Positions 46,296 through 57,539 of a stretch of DNA of 64,000 nt are shown one piece after another. The translations under genes were made by a program, and so were the position numbers. Source of the stretch: Gentiana macrophylla (Eukaryota > Streptophyta > Magnoliopsida > Gentianales > Gentianaceae); the NCBI GenBank assembly GCA_026214975.1, contig CM047815.1:80372800-80436799 (forward strand). Reading direction: 5' to 3'. The notes below the pieces were generated by a model. That model saw only the letters and a program-made list of their open reading frames with translations, did no database searches and was not told where the DNA came from. Position 1 is the stretch's first letter, and each line of letters starts with the position of its first letter.

Positions 46296-46313
46296 TGGCG
46301 CCGTTGCCGGGGA
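46296..46313 (+). other. Element C primer-binding site (tRNA-Asp)
   Basis: tggcgccgttgccgggga, six bases after the LTR. Confidence 0.95.
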
Positions 46314-46739
46314 CTCGAGTCATTAAATTAAGATATAGCTTATTTTGTTAGAACTGGATTCGTGAATATTCTGTGAATAAGAGTCTGTATATTAAAACAG
46401 TGTCATAAAAAAAAAACAAAAAAAAAATAAAAATAAAAATAAAAATTGTTCGGTCGACCGAACAGCAGCTCTCGGTCGACCGAGAATTAGTTTTTCTTTT
46501 CTGTTCTGATTCTGTCTTAGCTTTAAAACATTCTGTTTCTGTTTGATTTACGTTTTCTTTTCTCAAACTTATTTCGAGTCTGTTTTACTTAGTTAGTTAA
46601 AGGCCTAGCCTTTACTAGTGATTGATTGTTTTATTGTTGTTTATTATTTTATAGTACGCTACTCGGAAATCGAAGGAACCGCTTGAACCATATAATCTCT
46701 GAGATAGAAAAATTTATAGAAGGAATAGGAAGTTAGCTA

Positions 46740-48284
46740 GTGGAGGCGGCTAAGCAAGGAGAAGAGGATCCGAATCTTGAGGAAAGCGAGCAAGGAGTGG
46801 AAGAAGGACATACAACCGATCATTCTGAGCATTCCGAATCTGAAACAGAAATGGAAGGCAACCCAGTCAATCCAAACCAGGTACCTAATCCTGTTATTAA
46901 TAATGCCAATAATGTGAATGCAAATGCTAATAATGAGAACCAAGCCCTAGTTCAAAGTTATGCAACGCCCACTATTGAACAATTCATTCCCGCTATCGTA
47001 GCACCGCAAGATGCTGCGGAAGTCTATCACCCTAGGCCTAATGTAATTCAAATGGTGACCAATTATTCTACTTTTCATGGAGTCCAAAACGAGGATCCTG
47101 GTGTTCACGTGTCGAATTTCTTGGAAATTGTTAGTACTGTGAAACCAGAATTAATCCCGGAGGGTAACATTCGTCTTAAGCTTTTCCCTTTCACTTTGAA
47201 AGATAAAGCTAAGCAATGGCTTCTCTCTTTAGAGGCTGGATCTATCACTACTTGGGAACAATTGTTGCAAAAGTTCATGAATAAGTATTTTCCTTAGGAA
47301 AACTTTTAAGTTACGCCAAGACATCCTAGGATTTAAGCAACAACCTGGGAGAGTTTTGATCAAGCTTGGGAGCGCTTTCAAGGAAGCTATGAGGAAGTGT
47401 CCTCATCATGACATCTCTCTTTGGCTTTTAATGCAAACTTTTACCATGGGTTTAGAGAGACTGAGAAAATTAGAGTAGACGCCTCCAGCAATGGAGCGTT
47501 TGTTCTTTTATCTCCTGAGGAGGCACAAGGGAAGATGGAGCAAATAGCGATGAATAGCCAATGGGGAGGCAATGACATAGCTACTGTGAAGATGGCCGCT
47601 GACATATTCGATGATAGTGCATCTACCAAAATCTTAGAACAACTTTCTGTTATCAACGATAAGGTAGATGGGATGCAAGAGAGGATGACAAGAGTAGAGA
47701 AAGGGACTGGAATCGAGGTAGCACCTCAAAGTGAGAACGCTGGTACTGAAGAAGCCAATTATGTCGGGGGAGGGTACAGGCCTAATCATAACCATCCTGG
47801 ATTCCGATATAGTGACATTAATGCAGGAGAAAGGCCTAAACCGCCTACCACTTATGTACCACAGCAGACTAAAACTTTTGGTTGGGAAGCTGCGATAGAA
47901 AAACTGAGTAATGTCGTCACTGACAATATGGGACAACTTTCAAAATCTATGGCTGAGTTAGCCACTAACTTTAGCCAATATTGTCAGAAAACAGATGCCA
48001 AAGTAACCAACCAGGAAGCTTTAGTTCAAAATCTCACACACCAGGTAGGACAACTAGCTGAGCAAGTCTCAACTAGACCTCCTGGAGGGTTGCCAAGCAA
48101 CACTGAAAAAAACCCTAAGGATTTGAATGCGATCATGACAAGAAGTGGAAAGGAGGTAACTCCACCATCCTTGCAAGAGAAAGAAAAAGTCACAAAGAAT
48201 AAGGATGGTGAGCCAAACAATGAGACTAATACTTCCGAGACTTTGCCTGAGCAAAGAACGTATAAAGAACCTCGTTGGCCCTAG
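46740..48284 (+). pseudogene. gag: Element C gag
   Basis: The open frame from 46740 has no ATG until 46851. It reads an Asn-rich N-terminus, then the retrotransposon Gag core (DPGVHVSNFLEIV; IRLKLFPFTLKDKAKQWLLS; WEQLLQKFMNKYFP). A stop at 47295 with shifts to about 47420 breaks it. The second part (47421-48284) has a coiled-coil-like middle and the Athila/Tat junction motif GLPSNTEKNPKDLNAIMTRS. The capsid function is thus split, and this copy looks inactive. Confidence 0.85.
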
Positions 48285-49080
48285 AGTTGAACTTTACGAT
48301 AATAAGTATCCAATTTTCACTGATGTCGACCCTTCAACTCTACCTTATCCTCCACCAAAGCCGAAGCCTAAGTTTGATAATAAGAGGTATAAGAAGTTCG
48401 TGGATATGTTTAGTAAGTTACAAATCAATATACCCCTAGTTGAAGCACTAATTTGAAATGCCTGAGTACACCAAGTTTTTAAAAGACGCCTGCCTCCACT
48501 AAAAGGAAACTTCTAGATTTAGAGACCATATGCCTTAATGAGGAGTGCTCGGCCATTCTTCAACATAAGTTACCCCAAAATGCAAAGATCCGGGAAGCTT
48601 TCTCATTCCTCGCACCATAGGTAACGTATGTCGAACAAAGCTTTGTGTGATCTAGAGCAAGCGTGAACTCGATGCCACTGTCTCATTTTTCGGAAGCTAG
48701 GCATGAAAGATCTTAAGAAGACCTCAATCACATTGCAATTAGCTGACCGCTCTGTTAAAGAACCGTGTGGAGTGGTTGAGGATGTGCTAGTAAGAGTTGA
48801 AAAGTTTGTATTCCTCGTCGACTTTGTGGTATTAGATATGGAAGCTAACCACGAAGTGCCATTGATATTGGGAGACCTTTCATGGCCACTAGTAGAACGC
48901 TAATTGATGTTTACAAAGGCGAGTTGGTGTTAAGAGTAAACGAAGAGAGAGTTGCATTCAATGTCTTCGACACTATGAAGCACCTGATGATGGAGAGGAT
49001 GCATGTTTCATGTTGGATTCCATTGATAGGATCGTTCAAGAATTTCAACAACATGAAAGTATCAAGGATTTTTGGATGTT
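48285..49080 (+). pseudogene. pol: Element C protease region
   Basis: Reads KFVDMFSKLQINIPLVEALI, MPEYTKFLKDACLH, LNEECSAILQHKLPQ, then a damaged protease site near 48645-48670 (ALCDL, then ASVNSMP in another frame), followed by KKTSITLQLADRSV, GVVEDVLVRVEKFVFLVDF and TSRTLIDVYKGELVLRV. The family has DLGAS where other gypsy proteases have D-S/T-G. Several single-base shifts. Confidence 0.8.
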
Positions 49081-49349
49081 GTCTTAGAAGAAGAAGATGA
49101 AGCCTGGCACGTGAGTAGTGAGGAGGAGGAGATGATATGGCCAGGATGTAGTAGAGGACCCCAAGACTGTAGAGGAAGTAAGTCTTTGCGGAGATTGAAA
49201 GATTCTATCATAGACCAACGTGGCATAAGTACTTTGAACTTAAACTCACTTTGGTCAAAAGTTGAAGACCTCTTTGGAAGAACCTCCCACAAATTTGACT
49301 TTAAAACCTCTTTCCGCAAATCAAGCACGTATTTCTTCAAGATGAGACC

Positions 49350-50458
49350 TTGCCATCGATCATATCTTCTTCCTTGACGGACTTACAAGAAGAGAAACTT
49401 ATGAGAGTTTTGAGAGAGTACCGCGGAGCATTTGGATGGACCATAGCTGACGTTAAGGGCATTAACCCTAGCGTATGTATGCACAAGATCTCCATGGACC
49501 CTGAAAAGAAAGTGGTTGCACAACCTCGAGGCGTTTAACCCCATAATTAAAGGGCGTGGTTAGGGATGAGGTTATAAAATGCTAGAAATGGGAATTATAT
49601 TTCCAATTCTTTGATAGCGAATGGGTAAGCCCTATCCACGTAGTTCCCAAGAAGGGAGGATTGACGGTGCAAGCCAATGAGTTGAATGAGTTAATTCCTG
49701 TGAGGCTAATCACCGGTCATCGAGTATGCATAGACTTTAGGAAACTAAACGATGCCACTCGTAAGGACCATTTTCCTCTTCCCTTCATCGATCAAATGCT
49801 CGAGAGACTGAGCGGGCATGCTTTCTATTGTTTTCTTGACGGGTATTTGGGATACTATCAAATCCATATCTCGCCCGAAGATCGTGAGAAAACGACATTT
49901 ACATGCCCATATGGGACATTTGCTTATAATCGAATGCCATTTGGATTGTGCAACGCCCCCGCGACATTTCAAAGGTGTATGATGTCATTATTTGCGGACA
50001 TGGTGGAAGATTTCTTGGAAATCTTTATGGATGATTTCTCCGTGTTTGGAGACGATTTTGATTCATGTCTCACACATCTAGCACGAGTATTGAAGAGATG
50101 TGAAGAGACTAATCTTGTGCTTAACTGGGAGAAATGTCATTTGATGGTTACGGAAGGTATAGTACTAGGCCACCGCATATCAAAGAACGGTATAGAGGTG
50201 GATAGAGCGAAAGTCGAGGTGATCGAGAAACTACCTCCACCTACTAATCTTAAAACTTTGCGAGGTTTTTTAGGCCACGCTGGATTTTATCGTAGGTTTA
50301 TCAAGGACTTTTCCCTGGTCTCTAGACCTCTTACCGAATTATTGGCCAAGGATGTGCCATTCGTGTTTTCAAATGAGTGCATAAAAGCTTTCAACGAAAT
50401 AAAAGTAGATCGACATCGCACCCGTTGCAGTCGCACCGGATTGGGATCTTCCGCTTGA
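49350..50458 (+). pseudogene. pol: Element C reverse transcriptase
   Basis: It begins with LMRVLREYRGAFGWTIADVK (49400s), is broken near 49540-49660, then stays open for 265 codons. Motifs: CIDFRKLNDAT, FLDGYLGYYQI with the first catalytic Asp, MPFGLCNAPATFQRCM, and IFMDDFSVFG with the catalytic pair (residues 124-125 of that stretch). GLGHRIS-like connection text and LRGFLGHAGFYRRFIKDFS follow. The open part starts at a non-ATG codon, as expected inside a polyprotein. Confidence 0.9.
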
Positions 50459-51290
50459 ACTAATGTGTGATGCAAGTGATATCTGCTTTGTTGGCGCGCT
50501 TTGGGTCAAAGAAAAGATAAGATCTTCGAGACCTATTTATTATGCAAGCCGGACTTTGAATGCTGCCCAAAGAAATTACGCCACAACGGAGAAGGAACTT
50601 TTGGCCGTCATCTTTGCTTTCGACAAGTTTAGATCTTACTTAGTAGGCTCTAAAGTCACTGTGTGGACTGACCATGCGGCTCTTAAGTATCTCCTAGCAA
50701 AGCAAGATTCAAAGCCGAGACTGTTGAGATGGATTCTACTGCTGCAAGAATTTGACGTAGAAATCCGAGATAAGAAAGGAAGTGAGAACGTGGTGGCCGA
50801 TCATCTATCGCGCTTACAATTAGAGGATGGTGAGGAATTACCTGAGATAGGAGAATCTTTTCCTGATGAGCAACTTTTCTCCATCACCACCATCAGGGGA
50901 CGTGATGATTGTGTTGCAATTTCTTCGCGAATAGAGGTTGTGAAGGAGAAGAAGCAACCATGGTTTAGTTTGTTTGTCAATTATCTATCCGCAAAGTACC
51001 TACCACCGAATCTCACTGTCCAAGAAAGGAAAAAATTCTTTAAAGATCTTAGACACTATTATTGGGATGAGCCTTATTTGTTTAAGCTAGGATCTGATAA
51101 TATTTTTCGAAGGTGTGTGCCCGAAGAAGAGTATAATGATATCCTGAAGCATTGTCATTCCTATGAAGTTGGAGGACACTACGGGGAGAAAAAAACCATG
51201 CTAAGGTCCTCCAATGCGGTTTTTATTGGCCGACATTGTTTAAGGATGCACACCAATATGCAAAGGCATGTCATGCTTGTCAAATGATAG
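50459..51290 (+). pseudogene. pol: Element C RNase H and integrase zinc region
   Basis: Open for 274 codons. MCDASD gives the first acidic residue, [10 protein letters not shown] the Glu and [12 protein letters not shown] the next Asp of an RT-linked RNase [12 protein letters not shown] ends the domain. [16 protein letters not shown] holds the integrase H2C2 histidines. A one-base loss near 51205 shifts the frame into the integrase. Confidence 0.9.
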
Positions 51291-52003
51291 GTAATATTTC
51301 AAGGAGGAATGAGATGCCACTCAAGAGCATCTTAGAAGTGGAGCTTTTTGACGTTTGGGGAATAGATTTTGTTGGACCCTTCACTTCATCATTATCTAAC
51401 CGATATATCTTAGTTGCTGTTGATTATGTATCCAAATGGGTTGAGGCCATTGCTTCACCTACTAACGATGCTAGGGTTGTGGTTAGATTCTTGAAGAAGA
51501 ACATTTTTACAAGGTTTGGGACGCCGAGGGCGATTATAAGCGACAATGGTAGTCATTTTTGTAATAAACCTTTTGAAAGGTTGATGATTAAATATGGGGT
51601 TCGACATAAGCTAGCAACCGCATATCACCCCCAGACGAGTGGACAGGTAGAAGTTACCAATCGAGAGATAAAGCGTATTCTGGAGAAAACTGTCAATACG
51701 ACTAGGAAGGATTGGTCGATACGTTTAGATGACGCTTTATGGGCTTATAGGACTGCATATAAAACCTCGATTGGAATGTCACCATATAGGATTGTTTTTG
51801 GAAAAGCATGTCATCTGCCTGTGGAACTGGAGCACCGGGCCATGTGGGCAACAAGGATGCTAAACTTTGATGAGACCTTGGCCGGTGAGAAAAGGATGTT
51901 AGAATTAACTCGCCTGGAGGAGTTTCGTTTAGAGGCATACGAGAATGCCAAGATTTTCAAGGAGCGCACGAAGAAGTTCCATGACAAAAGGATTCTCGGA
52001 TAG
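51236..52003 (+). pseudogene. pol: Element C integrase core
   Basis: 256-codon open stretch. CHACQ supplies the zinc cysteines. The catalytic triad is Asp44 (WGIDFVGP), Asp103 (IISDNGSHF) and Glu139 ([11 protein letters not shown]), with 35 residues between the last two, so DD35[21 protein letters not shown] follows. The C-terminal part continues to about 52200 in other frames ([12 protein letters not shown]). Integrates the cDNA in intact relatives. Confidence 0.92.
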
Positions 52004-52269
52004 GACCTTTCAAGAGGGTGATCTAGTTCTCTTATACAATTCAAGCGCTTAAGACTCTTCCGGGTAAGTTGAAATCAAGATGGTGTGGCCCATTTCAAGT
52101 ACAACAAGTTTTTCCTTCCGGAGCGGTGGAGCTATTTAATTTCAAAGACGAGTCCAGATTTGTGGTTAATGGACATCGATAAAGCATTATCACGGGCTTC
52201 CACTTTAACTGGCGAGGAGGAGGTTTTGTACCTCGATGACCTGTCTATGAATAAACCATCTTGAGCCGA

Positions 52270-53649
52270 GTCGAGCTAGCGACTATAAACTTAGAACTAC
52301 TACTTATTACTATCTTTTGGTTTTAATAAAGTAGCATGCGCCTATCACGGTTTTTTTTTCATCTCGCCATGTTCGAGTCTAAGTTCGGAATAAACGAGGT
52401 TTTTTCCTTGATAGCCGTCATGTGAGTTTTTATTTAGGTTTGAATCCCTTTTGGTCTTGTCCATGGCAGTATAAAGTAAAGTGGCTTAAACTGTTTTTAG
52501 ATATCTATATCTAATTATCGCCACACTATTTTATAACTTCCATAGACATGGTATTTGATGCTTTCGTGGAGTTTGTTTGTTTATACACAGTGTGTCTCGT
52601 CTCTCCACACTGTGCCGATGATTCCTCCGATAATGTTCCTTTACTTGGGAGCCGTTTCAGAGCTAAGTCTTTCATCTTGAACTCATTTATTTTTGTCATT
52701 GAGGACAATGCCATGTTTTTAAGTGGGCGGGGACTTAGCTATATATTGTGCTATATGTTAAGGGAATAGAATCTCGAGACAATATTGAGCCAAATTTAAA
52801 AATTTTATGGATAAATGCCAAGTTGTTTAACTGCACTTAAACTTGTGAAGTTCTTATACTTAGAATTAATAGGAAATGAACCAAGTTGTGTGAGTACGTG
52901 GTCATATTATACTTTTGCGATAAATTGTTAGTAAACTTAAGGATATTCATGCCAACAATTGCAAGTAGTTAGGCATTGTTCAAATTACTCAACTTGTGAA
53001 TCGTTTGGTAACGCATGAGTTATAATAATTGAAAGAAGTATGTGTACATTGCTTAGATAATTGGTTATGAGGACCTAGTGTCGATATTTGTCGACTGATG
53101 TATTCTGATCTTCTAGCCAACAAAAGCGGAGTAATAAGCTTGGGACGCACTGTGTTTTGACAATGCATTAAAACACTGGGCTTGTAGTAACATTACCAAA
53201 GTAGCCTGCCGCTTGTGGTAATATTCGATACTATGCATGATCTAAGATAGGGGATACTCTATGAAAAGTTTTCTTCCTTGAGATTAGTAGTATTCGAAAA
53301 ATATGCAAAAATTGAAAAACATTTGAATTTTAGAGGCTTTGAGTAGTACTCGGTCTCCAAGTCCAAAACCCTATAGATACGCTCTTGCTTATTGTTCTAG
53401 TGCTTTAACCATTGAGAGGCATAAGAAGTATGAATGTCGATGTTGGTGAATTTAGATATGAAGTGTGATAAACTCTAATCTTGCTACATTTATATAAAAC
53501 CAATGCACATGCACACAATCACTTCGATTCATAGCAAGTAGTGAATAATGCTTATCTTATGAGCATGACTGGTATGAGTTGACTCGGGTTTCTTGTGTAA
53601 GTATGAGTTGACCACAGAAAATGTTGTCTTGGGGAATAACTTGTTAATG
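52270..53649 (+). other. Element C 3' non-coding region
   Basis: 1.4 kb without a convincing ORF. cattg-agga-caatg at 52697-52710 followed by gtgggcgggg (52723-52732) matches the family A and B hairpin modules. The rest is AT-rich; aataagcttggga at about 53133 is a weak further purine site. Confidence 0.65.
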
Positions 53650-53689
53650 CTTTGTTCGGGACGAAGCAAAGTCTAAGTGGGGGGCATTT
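53650..53689 (+). other. Element C pre-PPT hairpin and polypurine tract
   Basis: ctttgttcg-gga-cgaagcaaag (53650-53671) pairs with one bulge; aagtggggggcattt leads into the LTR. Confidence 0.75.
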
Positions 53690-55276
53690 TGATGACAGTT
53701 AAAATATACCTGTTTATGTCATCAATTCTAACCTTAAATCGGAGTTAATTATATATATTTCATATTTAATCACGTGTTTATATTTATTATTTAATGGTAA
53801 GTGATTATTAATATGATAATTGGTATTTAGCTATTTTTTATTATAAAAGAGCAATTAATTGTGTGATAAATGCTGATTTTGCAGATCATGATAAATAGGG
53901 AAGATAATTATCATACAATCGGGAGATCTCAAGATAAAAGAGAAGAAAATCGGAGTACTAAAGAAAAGATAAATCAGATCAATTCAAAAGCATGGAGTGG
54001 GGAACAAGTCAGACGAACCGAGTGTGAAAATGCGTAAAGAGGGAGGCTCGGTCGACCGAGCCATGCCATTCGGTCGACCGAGCGTGTACGTTCAGTCATC
54101 CGAGCCTGATGTGATAAATGCATGTCAATCTTCTGGATTCTCCCTATGTCGGCTTCAACTCCTATATAAACAGCAGCCACGATGTTGAGAACACACACCA
54201 CTACAACACAAAACAATTCATACAATTTTAGATTTTGAGTTTTATTTTCTTTATGTTCGTACATTGTGGATTCGTCGGATTCTCCGATTAGGAGCGCATT
54301 AAAGAGTGGGAGTCACTCGCCTTCGAGGTATGACTATTCAATTATGCAATCTTTATTCGTAGATCTGTTATATTTTATTATGGAGTAATTTTATTTGTAT
54401 TGATTGCGTGATGTAGATTTATTTACGAACCCATGTGTTTAGGTTAGAAGCGTTAAGAAGTAATCATGATTTGTTCCGATTACAGAAGCGTGTTCGGTCG
54501 ACTCAGACGTGTCACTCGGTCGCCCGAAAGTCTTTGTCGTTCGGTCGACCGAGCATGGTAATGTGTAGGGCAATATTATGATCGGCTTCGACTACGTCAG
54601 ATTCTCTGAATTGGAATTAAAACGAGTAATTAAACCTGATCAACTTAGTTATTCGTCGTCATAATTTAACATGAAACCTAAAAGTGATTGTTACTTAGGA
54701 TATAGATTGAATCGGCATCTAAGAAGTACGCCTTACCCTAGGAATGTTGCTTAGATGAGGTTACGGGTTATACCGGCATCCCTAGTTTCATAATTGTGTC
54801 GGGTTATATGAGATGGAGGCATTAAAAAGCGAAGTCACGTAATGGAGGCACGATGATTTAGATGGCCTAACCGGAGCTAAATCTACCTTGGGGATGACTC
54901 CGTAGTCATAATAATTAATCTTTAACGTTTGTTTTATCTCGTTATCATCCTAATTCACATGGGGGAGTTATAATCTACTAGCGTAATCAATACTATTTGT
55001 TTAGATAATATCAACCGTATTATCCGTGTTTTAGTAGTCTTTAGTTTGTCTTTGTGGTCTTTTGTGTCTTGTGGTTGTCACTATTTTATTTATCTGCATT
55101 TAGTTGGTCGTAGACCGCCTTTTCAATTTAGTTCTAATAGATAAAGTTGTGTTTTATTTGTGCCGAGTCTCTCGTGGGATCGACTTCGACTTATCTGGCT
55201 ATACTACAATTGAACCTAGTTCTCTTGCTAGTGTGTTAGTAGGCATCGAGTTAATAATTTAACTTGACCTCAATCA
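53690..55276 (+). repeat. Element C 3' LTR
   Basis: 1587 bp, very close to the 5' LTR. Palindromes at 54045-54062 and 54070-54081. Differences cluster at short CAG/CTG/CG sites, for example near 54480 and 55173. Confidence 0.95.
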
Positions 55277-55281
55277 TATTA

Positions 55282-55355
55282 CTATATTAAAGCTCTTTTA
55301 AACTAGAATCGGGGATAAAGATCATAGAATAATGGGTACAATTTGACCGTCATCA
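55282..55355 (-). mobile_element. Solo LTR D, remaining end
   Basis: The last 74 bp of D, ending gaccgtcatca before TATTC. Confidence 0.85.
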
Positions 55356-55360
55356 TATTC

Positions 55361-56710
55361 ATATGATAAATTGCCTTTTTGGACTAGATTACTGTTGTGG
55401 CTTTGATATTTTGCAGATATGATGAATCCGAACATAAAAGGCAATGAAAATGAGCTAAAAAGGAGTCAAAGTCGTGGAGGCATGAAGAATCACACCCAGG
55501 TGTGAAAGAATGGAATAGGGTGTGAAAAAATGCAGAAACTATTCAGAATTTCTACAAGCCAATGAAAGTTCTGATTGGTGGACACAACTTCCAACGTAAT
55601 TTTCATGTTGCGCAAATTTGGTTGGAAAGAAGATTTACACGTGTATTTTTAGGGGATTTTATTTTAGGAGATAAATTACACAATTTGAATTAAGAAAAAT
55701 TCCTTTTTATCCTAAAATAATTTCTTTAAATTGGAAAATCATCAGAGACGCCAATTACATACTTTTAGGCGTGAATTGCAAATTCCCAATCCCATCTACT
55801 ATTTTTCTCCCAACTTTTGAAGAACAAGATTTTTGCTTAGGGCTCGAGAACGAAGAACGGATCGTGAAATTCTTGGTTATATGATATTTGTGAGACAATT
55901 CTATTTCCTTTCTCTTAATTTTCTTCCTTTTATTTTATTTTTACGTTTCACAATGCCTAAATCCATGCTTTTTGTGATCACTTTGATTATGCACGAGTAG
56001 ATTTAATTTTCTAGGATTAGGAGAGCCCGGTAAATGGATATATGAGTTAAAGATTTGACTTTTCCTATTATTATGAATCGATATGCCTTTGTATTGATTT
56101 TGGTGTGCTATTTCGTATGAATTTATGGATTGATGGATCGAAAGATGAATTTTCATAGGTTTATATGAAGAATTTATTATCAATTAGGTGATGGACTGAA
56201 AGGTGAAGTTTAATTGATAGGTTAGAACCCTAATTTCAATCAAGAAAATTCATGAGAGCAAAAGTTAATTGAAATTTCTTGTCGCAATAAGAATAATGAT
56301 GTTTTAATGGGTCTAGATTAAGTTAATGAACGAGAAATCGGATTTAATATTAATTTAGGCACGATTAATAGTAGTTCGAAAGAATATTGTTAGTCATTTT
56401 TGATTATTCGTCAACATAAGTAAAAATTCATAATAAATGGAAATGTCGTTGTAAAAATCATATATTCATTACTGTGGTAATCCAACATCCTAGAAGTTCT
56501 TCCAACTTGGTCTTTAGCAATTTCTTGGACTTGCGTTGAGTTTTAAATAGGACCTTAGTTTTAGTTATTTTATAATTCAAAACACCAAAATTTGATTTGT
56601 TTAGCTAATATAAATTGATAACTATTCGGTGATTGTCCCAAGTCCCTGTGGAATCGACATTCTTAGTACTACTCGATAAACCGTGCGCTTGCGGTAGCAT
56701 TTAGTGATTA
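55361..56710 (+). repeat. Family A LTR4, main part, 3' end lost
   Basis: It resumes at atatgataaattgcc and follows the LTR up to ttagtgatta, stopping about 20 bases before the normal end. Confidence 0.9.
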
Positions 56711-56869
56711 AGCAGTTGCCATTGCTTTGCGAAAATCCATAGCGGAATCAGTTGAACCAACAATATCAGTCTTCTTGGTCTGCAGAATCTCCGTAACACA
56801 TTGAGAGAGTGAAAACAACAGCAAATATTGGTCTTTAGCAATTTCTTGTAAAAAACGTACTGCTAGTTT
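56711..56869. other. Patchwork filler at the right edge of the array
   Basis: It is composed of a 52-bp copy of the right host flank (56713-56764 equals 57209-57260), 63 bp of unplaced text, an LTR piece (ttggtctttagcaatttctt, 56828-56847) and a piece of family A interior (aaaaacgtactgctagtttt, about 56851-56870). Confidence 0.75.
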
Positions 56870-57149
56870 TGTAAAAATCATATATTCATTACTGTGGTAA
56901 TCCAACATCCTAGAAGTTCTTCCAACTTGGTCTTTAGCAATTTCTTGGACTTGCGTTGAGTTTTAAATAGGACCTTAGTTTTAGTTATTTTATAATTCAA
57001 AACACCAAAATTTAATTAGTTTAGCTAATATAAATTGAGAACTATTCGGTGATTATCCCAACTCCCTGTGGGATCGACATCCTAAATACTACTCGATAAG
57101 CCGTGCGCATGCGGTAGCATTTAGTGATTAAAGTGAAAATCACACAACA
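56870..57149 (+). repeat. Family A LTR terminal 280 bp, second copy
   Basis: It repeats the LTR from tgtaaaaatcatatattc to the true end cacacaaca, directly before AATTA (57150-57154). Confidence 0.85.
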
Positions 57150-57154
57150 AATTA

Positions 57155-57300
57155 CGAGGTCCACCTTTCAATAGATGATACTCCGATTTAACTAATGAGA
57201 AGACTTGGCAGTTGCCATTGCTTTGCGAAAATCCATAGCGGAATCAGTTGAACCAACAATAAATTTATTCATCGTGCCCGGCGTGCCCTTTTGAAAGAAA
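57155..57300 (-). pseudogene. Right host flank, possible exon end
   Basis: On the minus strand GTMNKFIVGSTDSAMDFRKA, then MATAKSSH and a stop. Part of it was copied into the filler at 56713-56764, where it is preceded by SLSQCVTEILQTKKTD. I do not recognise the protein. Confidence 0.3.
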
Positions 57301-57539
57301 TTTAGTACACACATGAAACAAAAATTTTATTTGTAAGCTAAGATTACACATATATAAAATGATTCACCAAGTGAAATACGCAATTCAATGGATATTTGTC
57401 TTTCGACCAATTTGAGAAATACAGTATCATCTTTCCAAATAATAAATCTTTCTTGACATTTATACACATTAAGAAATTATCACTCTTGCTAGGCGTGATC
57501 ATACCCTCAAACTTTCTTGTCGTACATCAGAGCTTGCAT

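Larger units (their letters stand above)
44700..55276 (+). mobile_element. Ty3/gypsy element C (Athila/Tat type) with pol
   Basis: 10577 bp inserted in solo LTR D, with target repeats TATTA at 44695-44699 and 55277-55281. LTRs 44700-46289 and 53690-55276. Order: primer site, gag, protease, RT, RNase H, integrase, long 3' non-coding region, polypurine tract. Gypsy order is shown by the integrase lying after RNase H. Several shifts break the ORF. Confidence 0.95.
12119..57149 (+). mobile_element. Tandem array of gag-only LTR retrotransposon family A
   Basis: The order is LTR1 12119-13562, I1, LTR2 17281-18725, I2, LTR3 39071-40512, I3, LTR4 (42957-43026 plus 55361-56710), then a patched LTR end to 57149. 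Neighbouring units share one LTR between them and the whole block has one pair of AATTA repeats. This is the form expected from unequal recombination between LTRs of one insertion. I2 and LTR4 hold later insertions (copia E, B, S2, MULE; D and C). Confidence 0.85.

Noticed and set aside
52548..52769. 73-codon frame after the integrase of element C
   Set aside because: Could have been an extra ORF, but it lies over the hairpin plus G-tract module, its opposite strand is equally open, and no related frame exists in A or B.
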